Origin: Alteromonadaceae bacterium
GTDB taxonomy: Bacteria > Pseudomonadota > Gammaproteobacteria > Enterobacterales > Alteromonadaceae
DNA: 64,000 bases
Assembly: GCA_013373625.1 (NCBI GenBank)
Contig: JABXHM010000016.1
Span: 1-64,000, forward strand
Reading direction: 5' to 3'
How positions within the stretch are numbered: position 1 is the first letter of the stretch; each line of letters starts with the position of its first letter. Of this stretch, positions 16,542 to 26,342 are shown in pieces. The notes beneath the pieces are model-generated. The model saw nothing but the letters and a program-made list of their open reading frames with translations. It made no database searches and had not been told where the DNA came from. The position numbers and the translations under genes are program-made.

Positions 16542-17831
16542 ATGGCACATTTTATAGACCGCCGGTTAAACAGCAAAGGTAAAAGCACGCTGAACCGGCA
16601 ACGGTTTTTGAAACGGTATAAGCAACAAATCAAGCGCGCCGTGTCTGATGCAGTGGGTGACAGGTCAGTCACTGATGTCGACTCCGGCGAACATATCAGT
16701 ATTCCTAAACGGGATATTTCAGAGCCTCTGTTCCATACCGGGAAAGGCGGTAAACGTTCGGTTGTTCATCCCGGTAACGACCAGTTTACCGCAGGAGACA
16801 GAATTGACCGGCCCCCACCTCAAGGTGGTCAGGGAACCGGACAAGGCGAGGCAGGCAATAGCGGTGAAGGTGAAGACGACTTTACATTTTCAATTTCAAA
16901 AGACGAGTATCTGGATCTCTTATTTGAAGATCTCGCCCTGCCGAATTTAAGAAACAGCCAGTTTGATCAGGTTGTACAATACGAGAGCTATCGGGCAGGC
17001 TATCAAACCGATGGGGTGCCAACCAACCTGGATATCGTGCGCTCACTTAAGGGCTCCATGGCCAGACGGGTGGCGCTCACCGCGGCAAACCGCCGCAAAT
17101 TGCGAGAATGTGAAGAAGAGCTCGAACAACTCAAAGCAGATAAACACGATAACACCGTGGCGCTGCTTGAATTAGAAAAAACCATTGCAGAGCTAAAAGC
17201 CAAGATTGCGGGTGTGCCGTTCATTGATACCTTTGATTTACGCTTTAAAAACTATGCTAAAAAGCCAGTTCCTACCAGTAAAGCTGTAATGTTTTGTTTA
17301 ATGGATGTATCCGGTTCAATGGATCAGGCCACCAAAGACATGGCAAAACGGTTTTATATTTTGCTGTACCTGTTTTTAAGTCGCACCTATAAAAACGTCG
17401 AAGTGGTGTATATCCGCCATCATACACAGGCCAAAGAAGTCGATGAGCAGGAGTTTTTCTATTCTCAGGAGACCGGGGGCACTATCGTGTCGAGTGCCCT
17501 TAAGCTCATGGATGAGATTATTCATGAACGTTATCAGGACAGCGACTGGAATATATACGGGGCGCAGGCATCCGATGGTGATAACTGGGCTGATGATTCG
17601 CCCCAGTGTCGAGAAATTTTAACGCGCAAATTGCTGCCGGTAACCCGATATTTCGCTTATATCGAGATCACCGAGCGCCAGCATCAAAGCCTATGGCGCG
17701 AGTACCAAAGCGTCGAGCAGGCATGCCCAAACTTTGTATGCAAACACATTATGTCGGTCAGTGATATTTACCCGGTATTCCGGGAGTTGTTTGACCGCAC
17801 CAATGAAACCAGCGGAGTAGATCATTCATGA
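16542..17831 (+). CDS. yeaH: DUF444 family protein YeaH
   Basis: This 429-residue protein belongs to the YeaH/DUF444 family, found almost always beside PrkA. The N-terminal half is polar and includes a coiled-coil-like stretch (about 175-225). The C-terminal half has a von Willebrand A-like fold, with a metal-binding DxSxS motif in [10 protein letters not shown] near residue 255. AAGGGG precedes the ATG. Its stop overlaps the spoVR start as ATGA. The molecular role is not established, though it is thought to act with PrkA and SpoVR in one stress pathway. Confidence 0.94.
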   Translation: MAHFIDRRLNSKGKSTLNRQRFLKRYKQQIKRAVSDAVGDRSVTDVDSGEHISIPKRDISEPLFHTGKGGKRSVVHPGNDQFTAGDRIDRPPPQGGQGTGQGEAGNSGEGEDDFTFSISKDEYLDLLFEDLALPNLRNSQFDQVVQYESYRAGYQTDGVPTNLDIVRSLKGSMARRVALTAANRRKLRECEEELEQLKADKHDNTVALLELEKTIAELKAKIAGVPFIDTFDLRFKNYAKKPVPTSKAVMFCLMDVSGSMDQATKDMAKRFYILLYLFLSRTYKNVEVVYIRHHTQAKEVDEQEFFYSQETGGTIVSSALKLMDEIIHERYQDSDWNIYGAQASDGDNWADDSPQCREILTRKLLPVTRYFAYIEITERQHQSLWREYQSVEQACPNFVCKHIMSVSDIYPVFRELFDRTNETSGVDHS

Positions 17832-19336
17832 CAGCTGACGTTGCAGACAAACCTAAAACACTCAGTGATGGCCCCGACTGGACATTTGATATGCTCGGTC
17901 AATACGAAAAAGAAATTGACCGCATAGCCAAAGCATTCAAATTAGATATCTATCCTAACCAGATTGAGGTGATCACGGCTGAGCAAATGATGGACGCCTA
18001 CGCCAGTATCGGCATGCCGATCAATTATACGCACTGGTCTTTTGGCAAAAAGTTTATCCAAAACGAACAACAATACCGGCGCGGCCAAATGGGCCTGGCC
18101 TATGAAATTGTGATCAATTCAGATCCCTGTATTGCCTACTTAATGGAAGAAAACACCATTACCATGCAGGCGCTGGTAATGGCCCATGCCTGTTATGGCC
18201 ACAATTCATTTTTTAAAGGGAATTACCTGTTTCAAACCTGGACCGATGCCAGCTCAATTATTGATTATCTGGTATTTGCTAAAAACTACATTGCCAAATG
18301 TGAGCAAAAGTACGGTTACGAAGAAGTTGAGCAAACGCTGGACTCCTGTCATGCCCTGATGAACTTTGGTGTAGACCGTTACAAGCGGCCACAAAAACTG
18401 TCGCTACAGGAAGAAAAAAGCCGTCAGAAACAGCGGGCAAGATATTTACAATCACAGGTTAATGAACTGTGGCGCACACTGCCCGACAATAAACAGGACA
18501 AACAGCCGCAAGCCATTCGCTTTCCGGCAGAGCCGCAGGAAAACCTGTTATATTTTATTGAAAAAAATGCACCGCTGTTAGAGCCGTGGCAACGAGAGCT
18601 CGTCCGCATTGTGCGCAAGGTGTCCCAATACTTTTACCCACAGAAGCAAACTCAGGTTATGAACGAGGGCTGGGCATGCTTCTGGCATTACCATATCTTA
18701 AACAAACTCTACGATGAGAGGCTGGTCACCGACCGCTTTATGCTGGAGTTTCTGCACAGTCATACCAGTGTTGTGAGTCAGCCGGATTACAATAGCCCTT
18801 ATTACAACGGCATCAATCCTTATGCGCTGGGCTTCAACATGTTTATGGACATCAAACGTATTTGTGAGTCGCCCACTGAAGAAGACCGTTACTGGTTTCC
18901 CGACATTGCCGGTAAAAACTGGCTTGAAACCGTGCACTTTGCCATGCACAATTTTAAAGACGAAAGCTTTATCAGTCAGTTCCTGTCACCCAAGGTGATG
19001 CGCGACTTCAAATTATTCGCTGTAGAAGATGACGCTGATAAGCCGTATGTCAGCGTGTCTGCCATTCACGATGAACGAGGTTACCGTACGATTCGAGAAA
19101 AACTGTCCTCTCAGTACAACCTGAGCAACCTGGAGCCTAACATTCAGGTTTACAATGTGGATGTTAGGGGCGACCGCTCGCTTACACTGCGCTATGTGCC
19201 ACAAAATGACATTCCTCTGGCCGACAGTAAAGACGAAGTGATGCGTCACTTACACCGGCTGTGGAAGTTTGATGTGAAACTGGAGCAAGTAAAAGATGAC
19301 GGAGAGCCTGAGGTAATTGCCCGCTGCATGCGGTAG
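17828..19336 (+). CDS. ycgB: SpoVR family protein (YcgB)
   Basis: This 502-residue protein is of the SpoVR/YcgB family, named after a Bacillus cortex-formation gene but widespread in non-sporulating bacteria. Conserved family segments are visible: [33 protein letters not shown] and the basic C-terminus. The start overlaps the yeaH stop by four bases, so translation is coupled. It is a cytoplasmic protein without clear catalytic motifs. Its association with PrkA and YeaH is the firmest clue to function. Confidence 0.94.
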   Translation: MTADVADKPKTLSDGPDWTFDMLGQYEKEIDRIAKAFKLDIYPNQIEVITAEQMMDAYASIGMPINYTHWSFGKKFIQNEQQYRRGQMGLAYEIVINSDPCIAYLMEENTITMQALVMAHACYGHNSFFKGNYLFQTWTDASSIIDYLVFAKNYIAKCEQKYGYEEVEQTLDSCHALMNFGVDRYKRPQKLSLQEEKSRQKQRARYLQSQVNELWRTLPDNKQDKQPQAIRFPAEPQENLLYFIEKNAPLLEPWQRELVRIVRKVSQYFYPQKQTQVMNEGWACFWHYHILNKLYDERLVTDRFMLEFLHSHTSVVSQPDYNSPYYNGINPYALGFNMFMDIKRICESPTEEDRYWFPDIAGKNWLETVHFAMHNFKDESFISQFLSPKVMRDFKLFAVEDDADKPYVSVSAIHDERGYRTIREKLSSQYNLSNLEPNIQVYNVDVRGDRSLTLRYVPQNDIPLADSKDEVMRHLHRLWKFDVKLEQVKDDGEPEVIARCMR

Positions 19337-19369
19337 TAGGCCCTCGAACCAATCAGGCGCGAGACTCAT

Positions 19370-19428
19370 TGTCATGCAAAATGACAGTTTATATAGCAAA
19401 GCGCCCTGGCGATTTGCTATATAAACTG
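19370..19428. repeat. Nested hairpins downstream of ycgB
   Basis: A perfect 16-bp inverted repeat (CAGTTTATATAGCAAA at 19385-19400; its complement at 19413-19428) encloses a 12-base spacer that can itself form a 4-bp CGCC/GGCG stem. A smaller repeat, TGTCAT/ATGACA (19370-19375 and 19381-19386), overlaps its left edge by two bases, so the two structures exclude each other. No T run follows. Confidence 0.75.
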
Positions 19429-19475
19429 CTTACCTAGAACATTTAACTACATGTGATCACAAAGGAAGTGAAAAT

Positions 19476-19691
19476 ATGACTAAACAAGAAGCTAACGAGC
19501 CCTATCTGCTAGTACCTTGTGTGAGTGCAATCTTTGCTGGGTTATTGGCCGCGATACCAATGCTATCTTTTAATTTATCAGCGCTGTCTGAGAAAACCGG
19601 TTTAATTTTTGTTCCAGGCCTGATTTACGGATTGCTGTATCTATTTTTTAATTTTTTTACCTCGCGTTTTTTCAGTTGGCTTTACACCTGA
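19476..19691 (+). CDS. Small two-helix membrane protein
   Basis: This 71-residue protein has two hydrophobic segments (about 11-32 and 42-66) and few charged residues. AAGGAAG at 19463-19469 is a good ribosome-binding site before the ATG. Its stop overlaps the end of the convergent CPBP protease gene by 10 bases. No family is recognised. The strong ribosome-binding site and composition argue that it is real, but function is unknown. Confidence 0.65.
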   Translation: MTKQEANEPYLLVPCVSAIFAGLLAAIPMLSFNLSALSEKTGLIFVPGLIYGLLYLFFNFFTSRFFSWLYT

Positions 19692-20512
19692 TTTTGTAAT
19701 AATGAGTTATCACGACGTTTAATACTTACCCGTAAGTAGTATTCGACTAATAAAATTCCACTTATCAGCATTAACCCCTGCAACAATAACGTGAGCTGTG
19801 CAATAGTAAGTGGGGTGACCGTTTCCATTAACTCAAAACGCCAGATCCCCTCTACCCATTTGGTTTTTTCGCTCATCAGGCCCTGAACTAAATTCACGCC
19901 GACATGAAAACCAATAGGTACCGCAAGCCCTCTGGTCCAGAAAGCCAGTACGCCATAAAACAACCCCCAGACTGCCGGCCCGGTAATACTTTCAAAAGCA
20001 AGGCCGTGATACAGGCCAAATAATAGTGACGTAATATAGATACTCCACCGGATCCCTACAGCAACAGCCATTTTTTCCAATAAATAGCCTCTGAAAGCAA
20101 CCTCCTCCATTGTTCCCAGCACAATAAAGAGCACGGTGTTAATAAGTAACAAATGAAGGATGTTAGCACTCTCAACAGGGCTTAAGGAAACGGGAGTGAG
20201 CAAATAGTATAGGGAATAAAAGCCTGCGAATAATCCACAACCAAACAGCAACGCAACACCGAACCGGCTAAGCGAGCTGCGTTTTAATACCATGCCAAGG
20301 TCGCTAAGTGTAAGCGTATCGAATTTTAAAAAGATCAGCGTAACGAGAAAGGTAATGCCTGTTATGACGCTTCCCAGCAATATTCCACTGCCCCATTTGG
20401 GCAACATTGGAAACAGAAAGCTAAAGCCACCGGTAAAGAACAAGCCCTGAAAAATAGCCCAGAACAATAAGGCTTTAACAAAACCGTTAACTCTGTGTTC
20501 AGAACCTGTCAT
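19682..20512 (-). CDS. CPBP family intramembrane metalloprotease
   Basis: This 276-residue polytopic membrane protein is of the CAAX protease and bacteriocin-processing (CPBP, ABI) family. The three active-site motifs are present: EEVAFRGY with Glu136, Glu137 and Arg141, FGLYHG with His169, and HVGVN with His203 and Asn207. About eight hydrophobic helices are seen. AGGGAG precedes the ATG. Substrates in Gram-negative bacteria are mostly unknown. The next gene upstream is also a membrane protein on the same strand, but the two are not tightly linked. Confidence 0.9.
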   Translation of the reverse strand: MTGSEHRVNGFVKALLFWAIFQGLFFTGGFSFLFPMLPKWGSGILLGSVITGITFLVTLIFLKFDTLTLSDLGMVLKRSSLSRFGVALLFGCGLFAGFYSLYYLLTPVSLSPVESANILHLLLINTVLFIVLGTMEEVAFRGYLLEKMAVAVGIRWSIYITSLLFGLYHGLAFESITGPAVWGLFYGVLAFWTRGLAVPIGFHVGVNLVQGLMSEKTKWVEGIWRFELMETVTPLTIAQLTLLLQGLMLISGILLVEYYLRVSIKRRDNSLLQNQV

Positions 20513-20563
20513 AACCGTGCTCCCTGGAAGTTGCTCTGACTTATAGTAAAACGCTACGTAATA

Positions 20564-21625
20564 TTACAACCGCAAAGGCTCACCGTTAAACGCCGCAGAT
20601 TGACAGGCGATGACTTCAAATTTGTAAGGTACAGGTATATTGCCTTGCTCTTCCATCAAGCGCTGCTGCTCTTCATCAATGGTTACCGGAGTTACGGTGA
20701 GAATTTCAAAATCATTGATTTCGATAACGCGGGCGTTGTCCGGATGCGCGCAGCGGGAATAGGTATCTGCTTCATTGTTAAAAATGAACTCTGCCAGTAA
20801 ACGCTTCTGAGCGGTAAAAAAACTGTTGGTGTTGCGCTGTATTTCTTGTTGGAGAGCCTGATGAGAGGCTTCCTTATTTGCCGCAATTACCGGGTCTGCA
20901 TCATCATCTGACTCAAAAAATCCTCGTGAAGCCGCAGAGTAGCTCGGCCCCAGCAATGGTGTATCACTGGTAATTACCCCCACTTTGGCGGCCATAACAG
21001 ACAAGTTTATGAATAAAATCAGTAGCCATATATATCGCAACACGGCAGTAGACAGCACATATTGATGTTCAGGCTTGTGCCACACTCCATGGACACCGAA
21101 AGGTTTAAGAATAACCAGTAGTATCAGGTAGAACGGCAACAGCGCCTGCAATATCACCAATGTGATCAGGCTAACTATAAAAAACCAGGTTGGAAGCACT
21201 AAAATTAGTGCAAAGTTGTGACTATAAGGCGTCACATCAGCCGACACGCCGGTTACATCGTTTACCAGCCCCGACGAATGTGCCAGCGCAAAGTTTGCAA
21301 TAACCGCATAAAAAAACAGTACTGCTGCTTTGCCCAGCAAATGTTCCCAGAAACGACTGAATCGCGGCCAGAATTCGTAACAGAGCCCTAATAATGCTAA
21401 TGATACCGGAATGCCTAACCCAATCGCGGTGTCGGCTTCAGATAGATCAAATAGCAATAACAGAATGGTTGCGCCAACATAGCATCGCTGGGCAAAATTC
21501 AAACTTTTCCATGTTGCCTTAACTTTATAAAAGCGGAAGGAACTAAGGTACTCCCACACTTTATGCACAAGCGATTTTACTTTATTTAACCCGGTTGGCG
21601 GGGATGGCAGATTAGGTAAATCCAT
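20564..21625 (-). CDS. Polytopic membrane protein of unknown function
   Basis: This 353-residue protein has five to six membrane helices between about residues 45 and 240. A soluble C-terminal part of about 115 residues follows (SRCAHPDNARVIEINDFEIL...), which contains two cysteines and is probably periplasmic. I prefer ATG 21625 (MDLPNLPSPP) over an upstream GTG at 21712, although neither has a clear ribosome-binding site. I recognise no family. The gene lies between the CPBP protease and MFS transporter genes on the same strand. Confidence 0.7.
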   Translation of the reverse strand: MDLPNLPSPPTGLNKVKSLVHKVWEYLSSFRFYKVKATWKSLNFAQRCYVGATILLLLFDLSEADTAIGLGIPVSLALLGLCYEFWPRFSRFWEHLLGKAAVLFFYAVIANFALAHSSGLVNDVTGVSADVTPYSHNFALILVLPTWFFIVSLITLVILQALLPFYLILLVILKPFGVHGVWHKPEHQYVLSTAVLRYIWLLILFINLSVMAAKVGVITSDTPLLGPSYSAASRGFFESDDDADPVIAANKEASHQALQQEIQRNTNSFFTAQKRLLAEFIFNNEADTYSRCAHPDNARVIEINDFEILTVTPVTIDEEQQRLMEEQGNIPVPYKFEVIACQSAAFNGEPLRL

Positions 21626-21750
21626 AATGATATCGTGACTACTTTCACTCGACGTCCGGTTCTGCTCTATAGTAATCACAAACAGGGCAATAAGGAAAGC
21701 ACCCTGACTCACAGGACCCGATTGAGGCTAACGAAATAGCTACAACAGGG

Positions 21751-22929
21751 TTAATTATCATGACGCTTATTCATTTGCTGTGGCCTGATAAGCAGCAGAA
21801 CCAGTCCACCTGCAGCAGCACAGGCACCAGCCGCCGAAAATGTCAGCATAGAGCCCGCTCCCTGTTGCCACAGTAATCCGGCAGCATAATTCCCGATAGC
21901 CCCACCCAGTCCAAACGCTAGGCTAATGTAAGCCGCCTGCAAACGACCGTGGATCTGAGACGGAAAATAATGATGGATAAAATGCATTGAGGTAGAATGA
22001 TTTAAACCAAAACTCAATGCATGGATAAACTGGCTAAAAAACACCAGCCAGAACATATCAGCCAGGGTGCCCAACACCAGCCAGCGCAACCCCGTCGCCA
22101 GCAGGCAAAACACCATTAAGCGCCAAACACCAAAACGGGCAATCAGGCGCTGGGCGACCAAAAATATACCGACTTCGACTGCCACCCCTAAGGCAATCAG
22201 CAAACCGGTTTGCATACCTGAATATCCGAGGTCTCGCATATACAGCGCAAAAAAACCGTAATAAGCACCAAAGCTAAGCTGTAGAAGGGCGTTAGAGAGT
22301 AAAAACAGCAGCGCAACTTTGTCGCGCAGAAACGGCATAATTCGCATAGCGACTGCCGCCTTGGGCTGAGTACTATGCGGCTGAGTGAGCGTCAGGCTGC
22401 TAATAAACAGGCCAATTAACACAAACATCGACGCATAAATTGGCGCATCTGTTGAAAAGAAATCCAGCGCTTTACCCACCAGTACGGTCAGTACAATAAA
22501 ACCAATACTGCCCCACAACCGAATACGCCCATAGCGCTTAGAGTCGCCTTCAATGGTTTGTAGCGTAAGCACTTCGAGCTGCGGCAGCACGGCAGTCCAG
22601 AACATCATCATCAGGCCCATAGCGAGTGTCAGGTACCAGAACGAGTATGCCCAAAAAATGCCAACAAAACTGAGTACGGTTAAACCGCTGCCAAGACGCA
22701 GGATCAGCAATACGTTACCGGTGCGATCAGCGACACCAGCCCACAATGATGGGCCAATGATCCGCGCTAAGGTAATTACCGCAAAGAGTTCGCCTATTTC
22801 AACCGAGGTAAAGCCTCTACCATCCAGGAATACCCCCAGGTAAGGAGTAATAACACCTAACTGACCAAAATAAAGCGCATAGGTTATGCTTAACGCGACA
22901 ATAGCAAAGCGGCTGCCAGCGACCGCCAT
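21751..22929 (-). CDS. MFS transporter, HcaT-like
   Basis: This 392-residue protein has twelve predicted helices. The pattern of the phenylpropionate-permease-like MFS_1-like branch is seen in the start (ITYALYFGQLGVITPYLGVFL) and the first cytoplasmic loop (GVADRTGNVLLILR), which is the signature between helices 2 and 3. It follows aroC by 24 bases, an arrangement I recall from other Alteromonadales. The substrate is not known, and aromatic acids are suggested only by the family name. Confidence 0.88.
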   Translation of the reverse strand: MAVAGSRFAIVALSITYALYFGQLGVITPYLGVFLDGRGFTSVEIGELFAVITLARIIGPSLWAGVADRTGNVLLILRLGSGLTVLSFVGIFWAYSFWYLTLAMGLMMMFWTAVLPQLEVLTLQTIEGDSKRYGRIRLWGSIGFIVLTVLVGKALDFFSTDAPIYASMFVLIGLFISSLTLTQPHSTQPKAAVAMRIMPFLRDKVALLFLLSNALLQLSFGAYYGFFALYMRDLGYSGMQTGLLIALGVAVEVGIFLVAQRLIARFGVWRLMVFCLLATGLRWLVLGTLADMFWLVFFSQFIHALSFGLNHSTSMHFIHHYFPSQIHGRLQAAYISLAFGLGGAIGNYAAGLLWQQGAGSMLTFSAAGACAAAGGLVLLLIRPQQMNKRHDN

Positions 22930-22953
22930 TAACAGAGGACCAGGTACAGCATT

Positions 22954-24054
22954 TTATTTTGCGGAACCTGGGATTACCGGCGTATTACACTGCACAGCGG
23001 CATTCTGCGCACGGTGGCGCAAACTATGATCCATTAACACTAATGCTAACATCGCCTCAGCAATGGGCACGCCTCGAATACCTACGCAAGGATCATGTCG
23101 GCCTTTGGTCACAATATCAGTCGCATTACCGTCTGTATCAATCGTTTCGCCCGGCACTGAAATACTCGATGTCGGTTTGAGCGCCATGTGCACGACTAAA
23201 TCCTGCCCGGTGGATATACCGCCTAACACCCCGCCTGAGTGATTTGAGGTAAAACCTTCAGGTGTCAGGGAATCACGGTGCTCACTGCCTTTTTGGGTGA
23301 CAACATCAAAGCCATCCCCTACTTCAACGCCTTTCACAGCATTAATGCCCATCATTGCGCCAGCGATGTCGGCATCGAGTCGATCAAACACAGGCTCGCC
23401 CAGACCTACTGGCATATTTGTAGCAACGACGGATATTTTGGCACCAATGGAGTCACCAGATTTTTTTAAGTCACGCATATACTGATCAAGCGCATCGAGC
23501 TTAGACGCATCCGGACAGAAAAACGGGTTAGTATTGATGATGTCATAGTCAACTGAATCGATACCGATAGGTCCTAACTGCGACAGAAAACCGTGGATCC
23601 GAATGCCATGCACCTGCTCCAGGTATTTTTTAGCTATACCCCCCGCAGCAACACGGATAGCGGTTTCACGCGCTGAAGAACGGCCACCGCCACGATAATC
23701 CCGCGTACCGTACTTTTGGTGATAGGTATAGTCAGCATGGCCAGGGCGAAAACGGTTCGAAATATTAGAATAGTCCTGGCTTCGTTGATCTTTGTTTTTG
23801 ATCAACAACCCAATACTGGTGCCGGTGGTTTTACCTTCAAATACGCCGGAAAGTATCTGCACTTCATCGTCTTCACGGCGCGCAGTAGTATACCGGGATG
23901 TGCCCGGTTTACGTCTGTCCAGATCGGGCTGCAAATCTTCTTCGCTCAGTTCCAGGCCGGGAGGACAACCATCAACCACACCACCAATGGCAATACCATG
24001 GCTTTCGCCAAAGGTTGATACTGTAAAAATCTTGCCAAATGTATTACCCGCCAT
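22954..24054 (-). CDS. aroC: Chorismate synthase
   Basis: AroC removes phosphate from 5-enolpyruvylshikimate 3-phosphate to give chorismate, the branch point for aromatic amino acids, folate and quinones, and needs reduced FMN. The 366-residue protein has all three family signatures: [17 protein letters not shown] near the N-terminus, [27 protein letters not shown] in the middle, and the C-terminal [17 protein letters not shown]. The start overlaps the end of prmB by 11 bases, so the two are co-transcribed, as in enterics. Confidence 0.97.
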   Translation of the reverse strand: MAGNTFGKIFTVSTFGESHGIAIGGVVDGCPPGLELSEEDLQPDLDRRKPGTSRYTTARREDDEVQILSGVFEGKTTGTSIGLLIKNKDQRSQDYSNISNRFRPGHADYTYHQKYGTRDYRGGGRSSARETAIRVAAGGIAKKYLEQVHGIRIHGFLSQLGPIGIDSVDYDIINTNPFFCPDASKLDALDQYMRDLKKSGDSIGAKISVVATNMPVGLGEPVFDRLDADIAGAMMGINAVKGVEVGDGFDVVTQKGSEHRDSLTPEGFTSNHSGGVLGGISTGQDLVVHMALKPTSSISVPGETIDTDGNATDIVTKGRHDPCVGIRGVPIAEAMLALVLMDHSLRHRAQNAAVQCNTPVIPGSAK

Positions 24055-24994
24055 GAATCTCTTTTTCCTGTTGTTTATAACTGTCTAACGCCGCTTTTGT
24101 AACGGCAAATATACCATGTCCACCGTGGGCAAGTTCAACCCACTCTATCTCTAACCCGGGGAATCGGTTGGCCATATGAACCAAACTGTTACCCACTTCA
24201 ACAAACAATACACCCTGGTCAGAAAGATAATCTGGTGCCTGCCTTATAATAGTTTCGACTAAATCCAAACCATCATCGCCTGCCGCTAAGGCCAGCTCTG
24301 GTTCGTGCTGAAACTCGACAGGTAAATCTGCCATATCTTCGGCATCAACATACGGCGGATTTGAAACGATTAGGTCGTACTTCTGGCCCTGTAACTGGGT
24401 AAATAAATCAGAATACAGTGGATAAACCCTGTCACCCAGGCCATGCTCCTCAATATTCAGCTCCGCAACTGCCAGAGCGTCATCACTGATGTCTACCGCG
24501 TCAACTTCGGCGTCTTCAAAAGCATAAGCCATGGCAATCGCAATACAACCGCCACCCGTGCACATATCCAGCACACGTTGCGGTGGGTTTGCTAACCAGG
24601 GCGCAAATTGTTGCTGAATAAGTTCTGCAAAGGGTGAACGAGGAATTAGCACTCGCTCATCAACATAAAACGGTAAATTACAGAAATACGCCTGATTTGT
24701 AATATACGGCAACGGTAACCGGGTCTGGACCCGCTGCAGCACCAATTCAGCAATTTTTGTCCGCTCACTGGTGGTTAATTTAGCCGCAAACAAACCATCG
24801 CCGGTTTTTGCGGTCAACTCATGTGGTAAATGTAACGCATAAAAGACCAGATTTACCGCTTCATCCCAGACGTTGTCGGTGCCATGTCCGTAATAGAGCT
24901 CTGCATCATTGAAGCGACTGACCGCCCAGCGCACCATATCTAAAATGGAATGAAGATCAGAAATTGCTTCATCGAGGTAAAACTTATCAGTCAT
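24044..24994 (-). CDS. prmB: Ribosomal protein L3 glutamine methyltransferase
   Basis: PrmB methylates the side-chain amide of a glutamine in ribosomal protein L3, using S-adenosylmethionine. The 316-residue protein has the SAM-binding motif [16 protein letters not shown] at about 140-155 and the glutamine-binding NPPY motif in [12 protein letters not shown]. It also has the longer N-terminal domain of PrmB that sets it apart from the release-factor enzyme PrmC. It is divergent from smrB and followed by aroC, a conserved gammaproteobacterial order. Confidence 0.95.
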   Translation of the reverse strand: MTDKFYLDEAISDLHSILDMVRWAVSRFNDAELYYGHGTDNVWDEAVNLVFYALHLPHELTAKTGDGLFAAKLTTSERTKIAELVLQRVQTRLPLPYITNQAYFCNLPFYVDERVLIPRSPFAELIQQQFAPWLANPPQRVLDMCTGGGCIAIAMAYAFEDAEVDAVDISDDALAVAELNIEEHGLGDRVYPLYSDLFTQLQGQKYDLIVSNPPYVDAEDMADLPVEFQHEPELALAAGDDGLDLVETIIRQAPDYLSDQGVLFVEVGNSLVHMANRFPGLEIEWVELAHGGHGIFAVTKAALDSYKQQEKEIHGG

Positions 24995-25163
24995 ACAGGC
25001 TACAATATCCAGAAATTTTAAAGCTGCTATGATACATAATGTTGCCCTGTTCGCACATGGTTATTTAGGGGCTGTTGGTCTTTGCTGTGCATTTTTGCAG
25101 CCCTGGTGTTAACCAATGCTTTGGGTTGCATCGCTGCAAATAAAAAAGTGGGAAAGTGAAAAC

Positions 25164-25760
25164 GTGAAAAAACAACTAGCGAAGCTTAAGCAGTCACAAC
25201 AACTCGCCCGCCAGTCACAGCAATCAAAAACAGAAGAACACGACGATATGGATTTATTCCGGCACGCAGTCAAAGGCGTTGTGCCTCTCAAACAGGATAA
25301 ACACGTCTCAAACGTTCCAAAACCTTCGCTAAAGGTCCGCCGGCAACGCAGAGCAAACCGACATGTACAAGCCAGTTATGAGTTTTCTGATGCATTCGAG
25401 GGCTTTATCCCGCCAGATGGCGCTCTGCGGTATTGCCGACACGACGTGCCCGGCTACGAATTAAAACAATTACGTCGTGGCAGTTACACGCCAGACTTCG
25501 TACTGGATTTGCATGGCATGACCCGTGAACAGGCTAAACAGGAATTAGCAGCTTTGCTGCACACTGCTGAACAAGAAATCAGTGACTGCGTGTGTATTGT
25601 TCACGGTCATGGTGCTGGCGTGTTAAAACGGGCCCTGCCGCATTACCTGATTCAACATCCAAAGGTAATGGCTTTTCACCAGGCCCCCTTGGAATATGGT
25701 GGGCAAGGCGCTCTGCTGGTATTACTTGAAATTGAGTCTCCGTTTGGTAAAAAACGCTAA
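25164..25760 (+). CDS. smrB: SmrB ribosome-rescue endonuclease
   Basis: SmrB cleaves mRNA at collided ribosomes, giving entry to tmRNA rescue. The 198-residue protein has a basic N-terminal region and an Smr domain (about 105-195) with the motifs LDLHGMT, HGHGAGVLKRALPHYL and AFHQAPLEYGGQGALLVLLE. GTG 25164 matches the family start (VKKQLAKLK...). Longer in-frame starts would add 16 atypical residues. It is divergent from prmB, as in E. coli. Confidence 0.93.
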   Translation: MKKQLAKLKQSQQLARQSQQSKTEEHDDMDLFRHAVKGVVPLKQDKHVSNVPKPSLKVRRQRRANRHVQASYEFSDAFEGFIPPDGALRYCRHDVPGYELKQLRRGSYTPDFVLDLHGMTREQAKQELAALLHTAEQEISDCVCIVHGHGAGVLKRALPHYLIQHPKVMAFHQAPLEYGGQGALLVLLEIESPFGKKR

Positions 25761-25824
25761 ATCACTTCAACCTGTAAGTAAGCCAGTGAGCCAGCTGTGC
25801 TGCCAGAAGCTGCTAAACAGCTGC

Positions 25825-25950
25825 TTATTTTTGCAAATCACCACTATTGTGAATAAACAAATAAGCGTAATACCCCATCATCACCAATATAATAAAAATG
25901 CCCAACAGAGAGCCCCAAACAACTGGATCTTTTAGTAACATTGCCCACAT
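25825..25950 (-). CDS. 41-residue single-helix membrane protein (DUF3149-like)
   Basis: On the minus strand an ATG at 25950, preceded by AGGTGA at 6-base spacing, opens a 41-residue frame. It reads MWAMLLKDPVVWGSLLG, a hydrophobic helix, and the polar end HNSGDLQK. The amphipathic start with a DPV motif and one membrane helix recall the small DUF3149 family, which has no known function. The assignment to that family is from memory. The good ribosome-binding site and clean hydrophobic pattern support a real gene. It sits alone between smrB and the small-RNA candidate. Confidence 0.75.
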   Translation of the reverse strand: MWAMLLKDPVVWGSLLGIFIILVMMGYYAYLFIHNSGDLQK

Positions 25951-26109
25951 AACATTCACCTTTCGATTGCTTAACCTTATGATGATATTGTGCGCGTCCT
26001 ACCGCTAAAAAATGCTGATCTATATCAAATCTGATAATGCAACTGACGCCAGAGTATGACCTGGATCAAAAAAATACGTCTATGCGTGTAAACACAAAAA
26101 ATTAACACT

Positions 26110-26124
26110 TGATAATAATTATCA
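26110..26124. promoter_or_regulatory. Perfect Fur box
   Basis: TGATAATAATTATCA is an exact 7-1-7 inverted repeat matching the Fur operator core. It overlaps a possible -35 element (TTGATA, 26109-26114). It faces no protein gene on the plus strand, only the terminator at 26195-26225. Confidence 0.85.
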
Positions 26125-26141
26125 TTTAGATTAACTTTGTT

Positions 26142-26225
26142 ATGCCTGTTGGGTTTCCGGAAAATTTACGGTCTTGGACGGATGCCCACCGTTAGCAAGC
26201 GGGTTAGCGCCCGCTTGCTTCTTTT
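26142..26225 (+). ncRNA. Candidate Fur-repressed small RNA
   Basis: A Fur box and possible promoter are followed about 20 bases later by an 80-base segment ending in a strong terminator. No substantial protein gene lies between. Only a 17-codon frame starting at 26142 and ending against the terminator is present, without a ribosome-binding site. The layout is that of RyhB or PrrF iron-sparing RNAs, but I see no sequence identity to them. The 5' end is estimated. Confidence 0.5.
26195..26225 (+). terminator. Intrinsic terminator of the small-RNA candidate
   Basis: A perfect 9-bp stem, GCAAGCGGG/CCCGCTTGC, with loop TTAGCG is followed by TTCTTTT on the plus strand. The other side has no T run, so it acts on plus-strand transcripts. 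Confidence 0.9.
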
Positions 26226-26342
26226 ATAGTCATGCAAAATAGTCAAAATGCCTGAAATGGCGAGTTAAGAATATGTGTCAATAACCAGTGACGGGAGTGG
26301 TAGCGACATGCTTAAAAGTAAAAGCATGCCGACAAAAACAGG

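Noticed and set aside
26142..26195. 17-codon frame inside the small-RNA candidate
   Set aside because: It has no ribosome-binding site and ends against the terminator stem. The layout fits an RNA gene better, though a leaderless peptide is not excluded.
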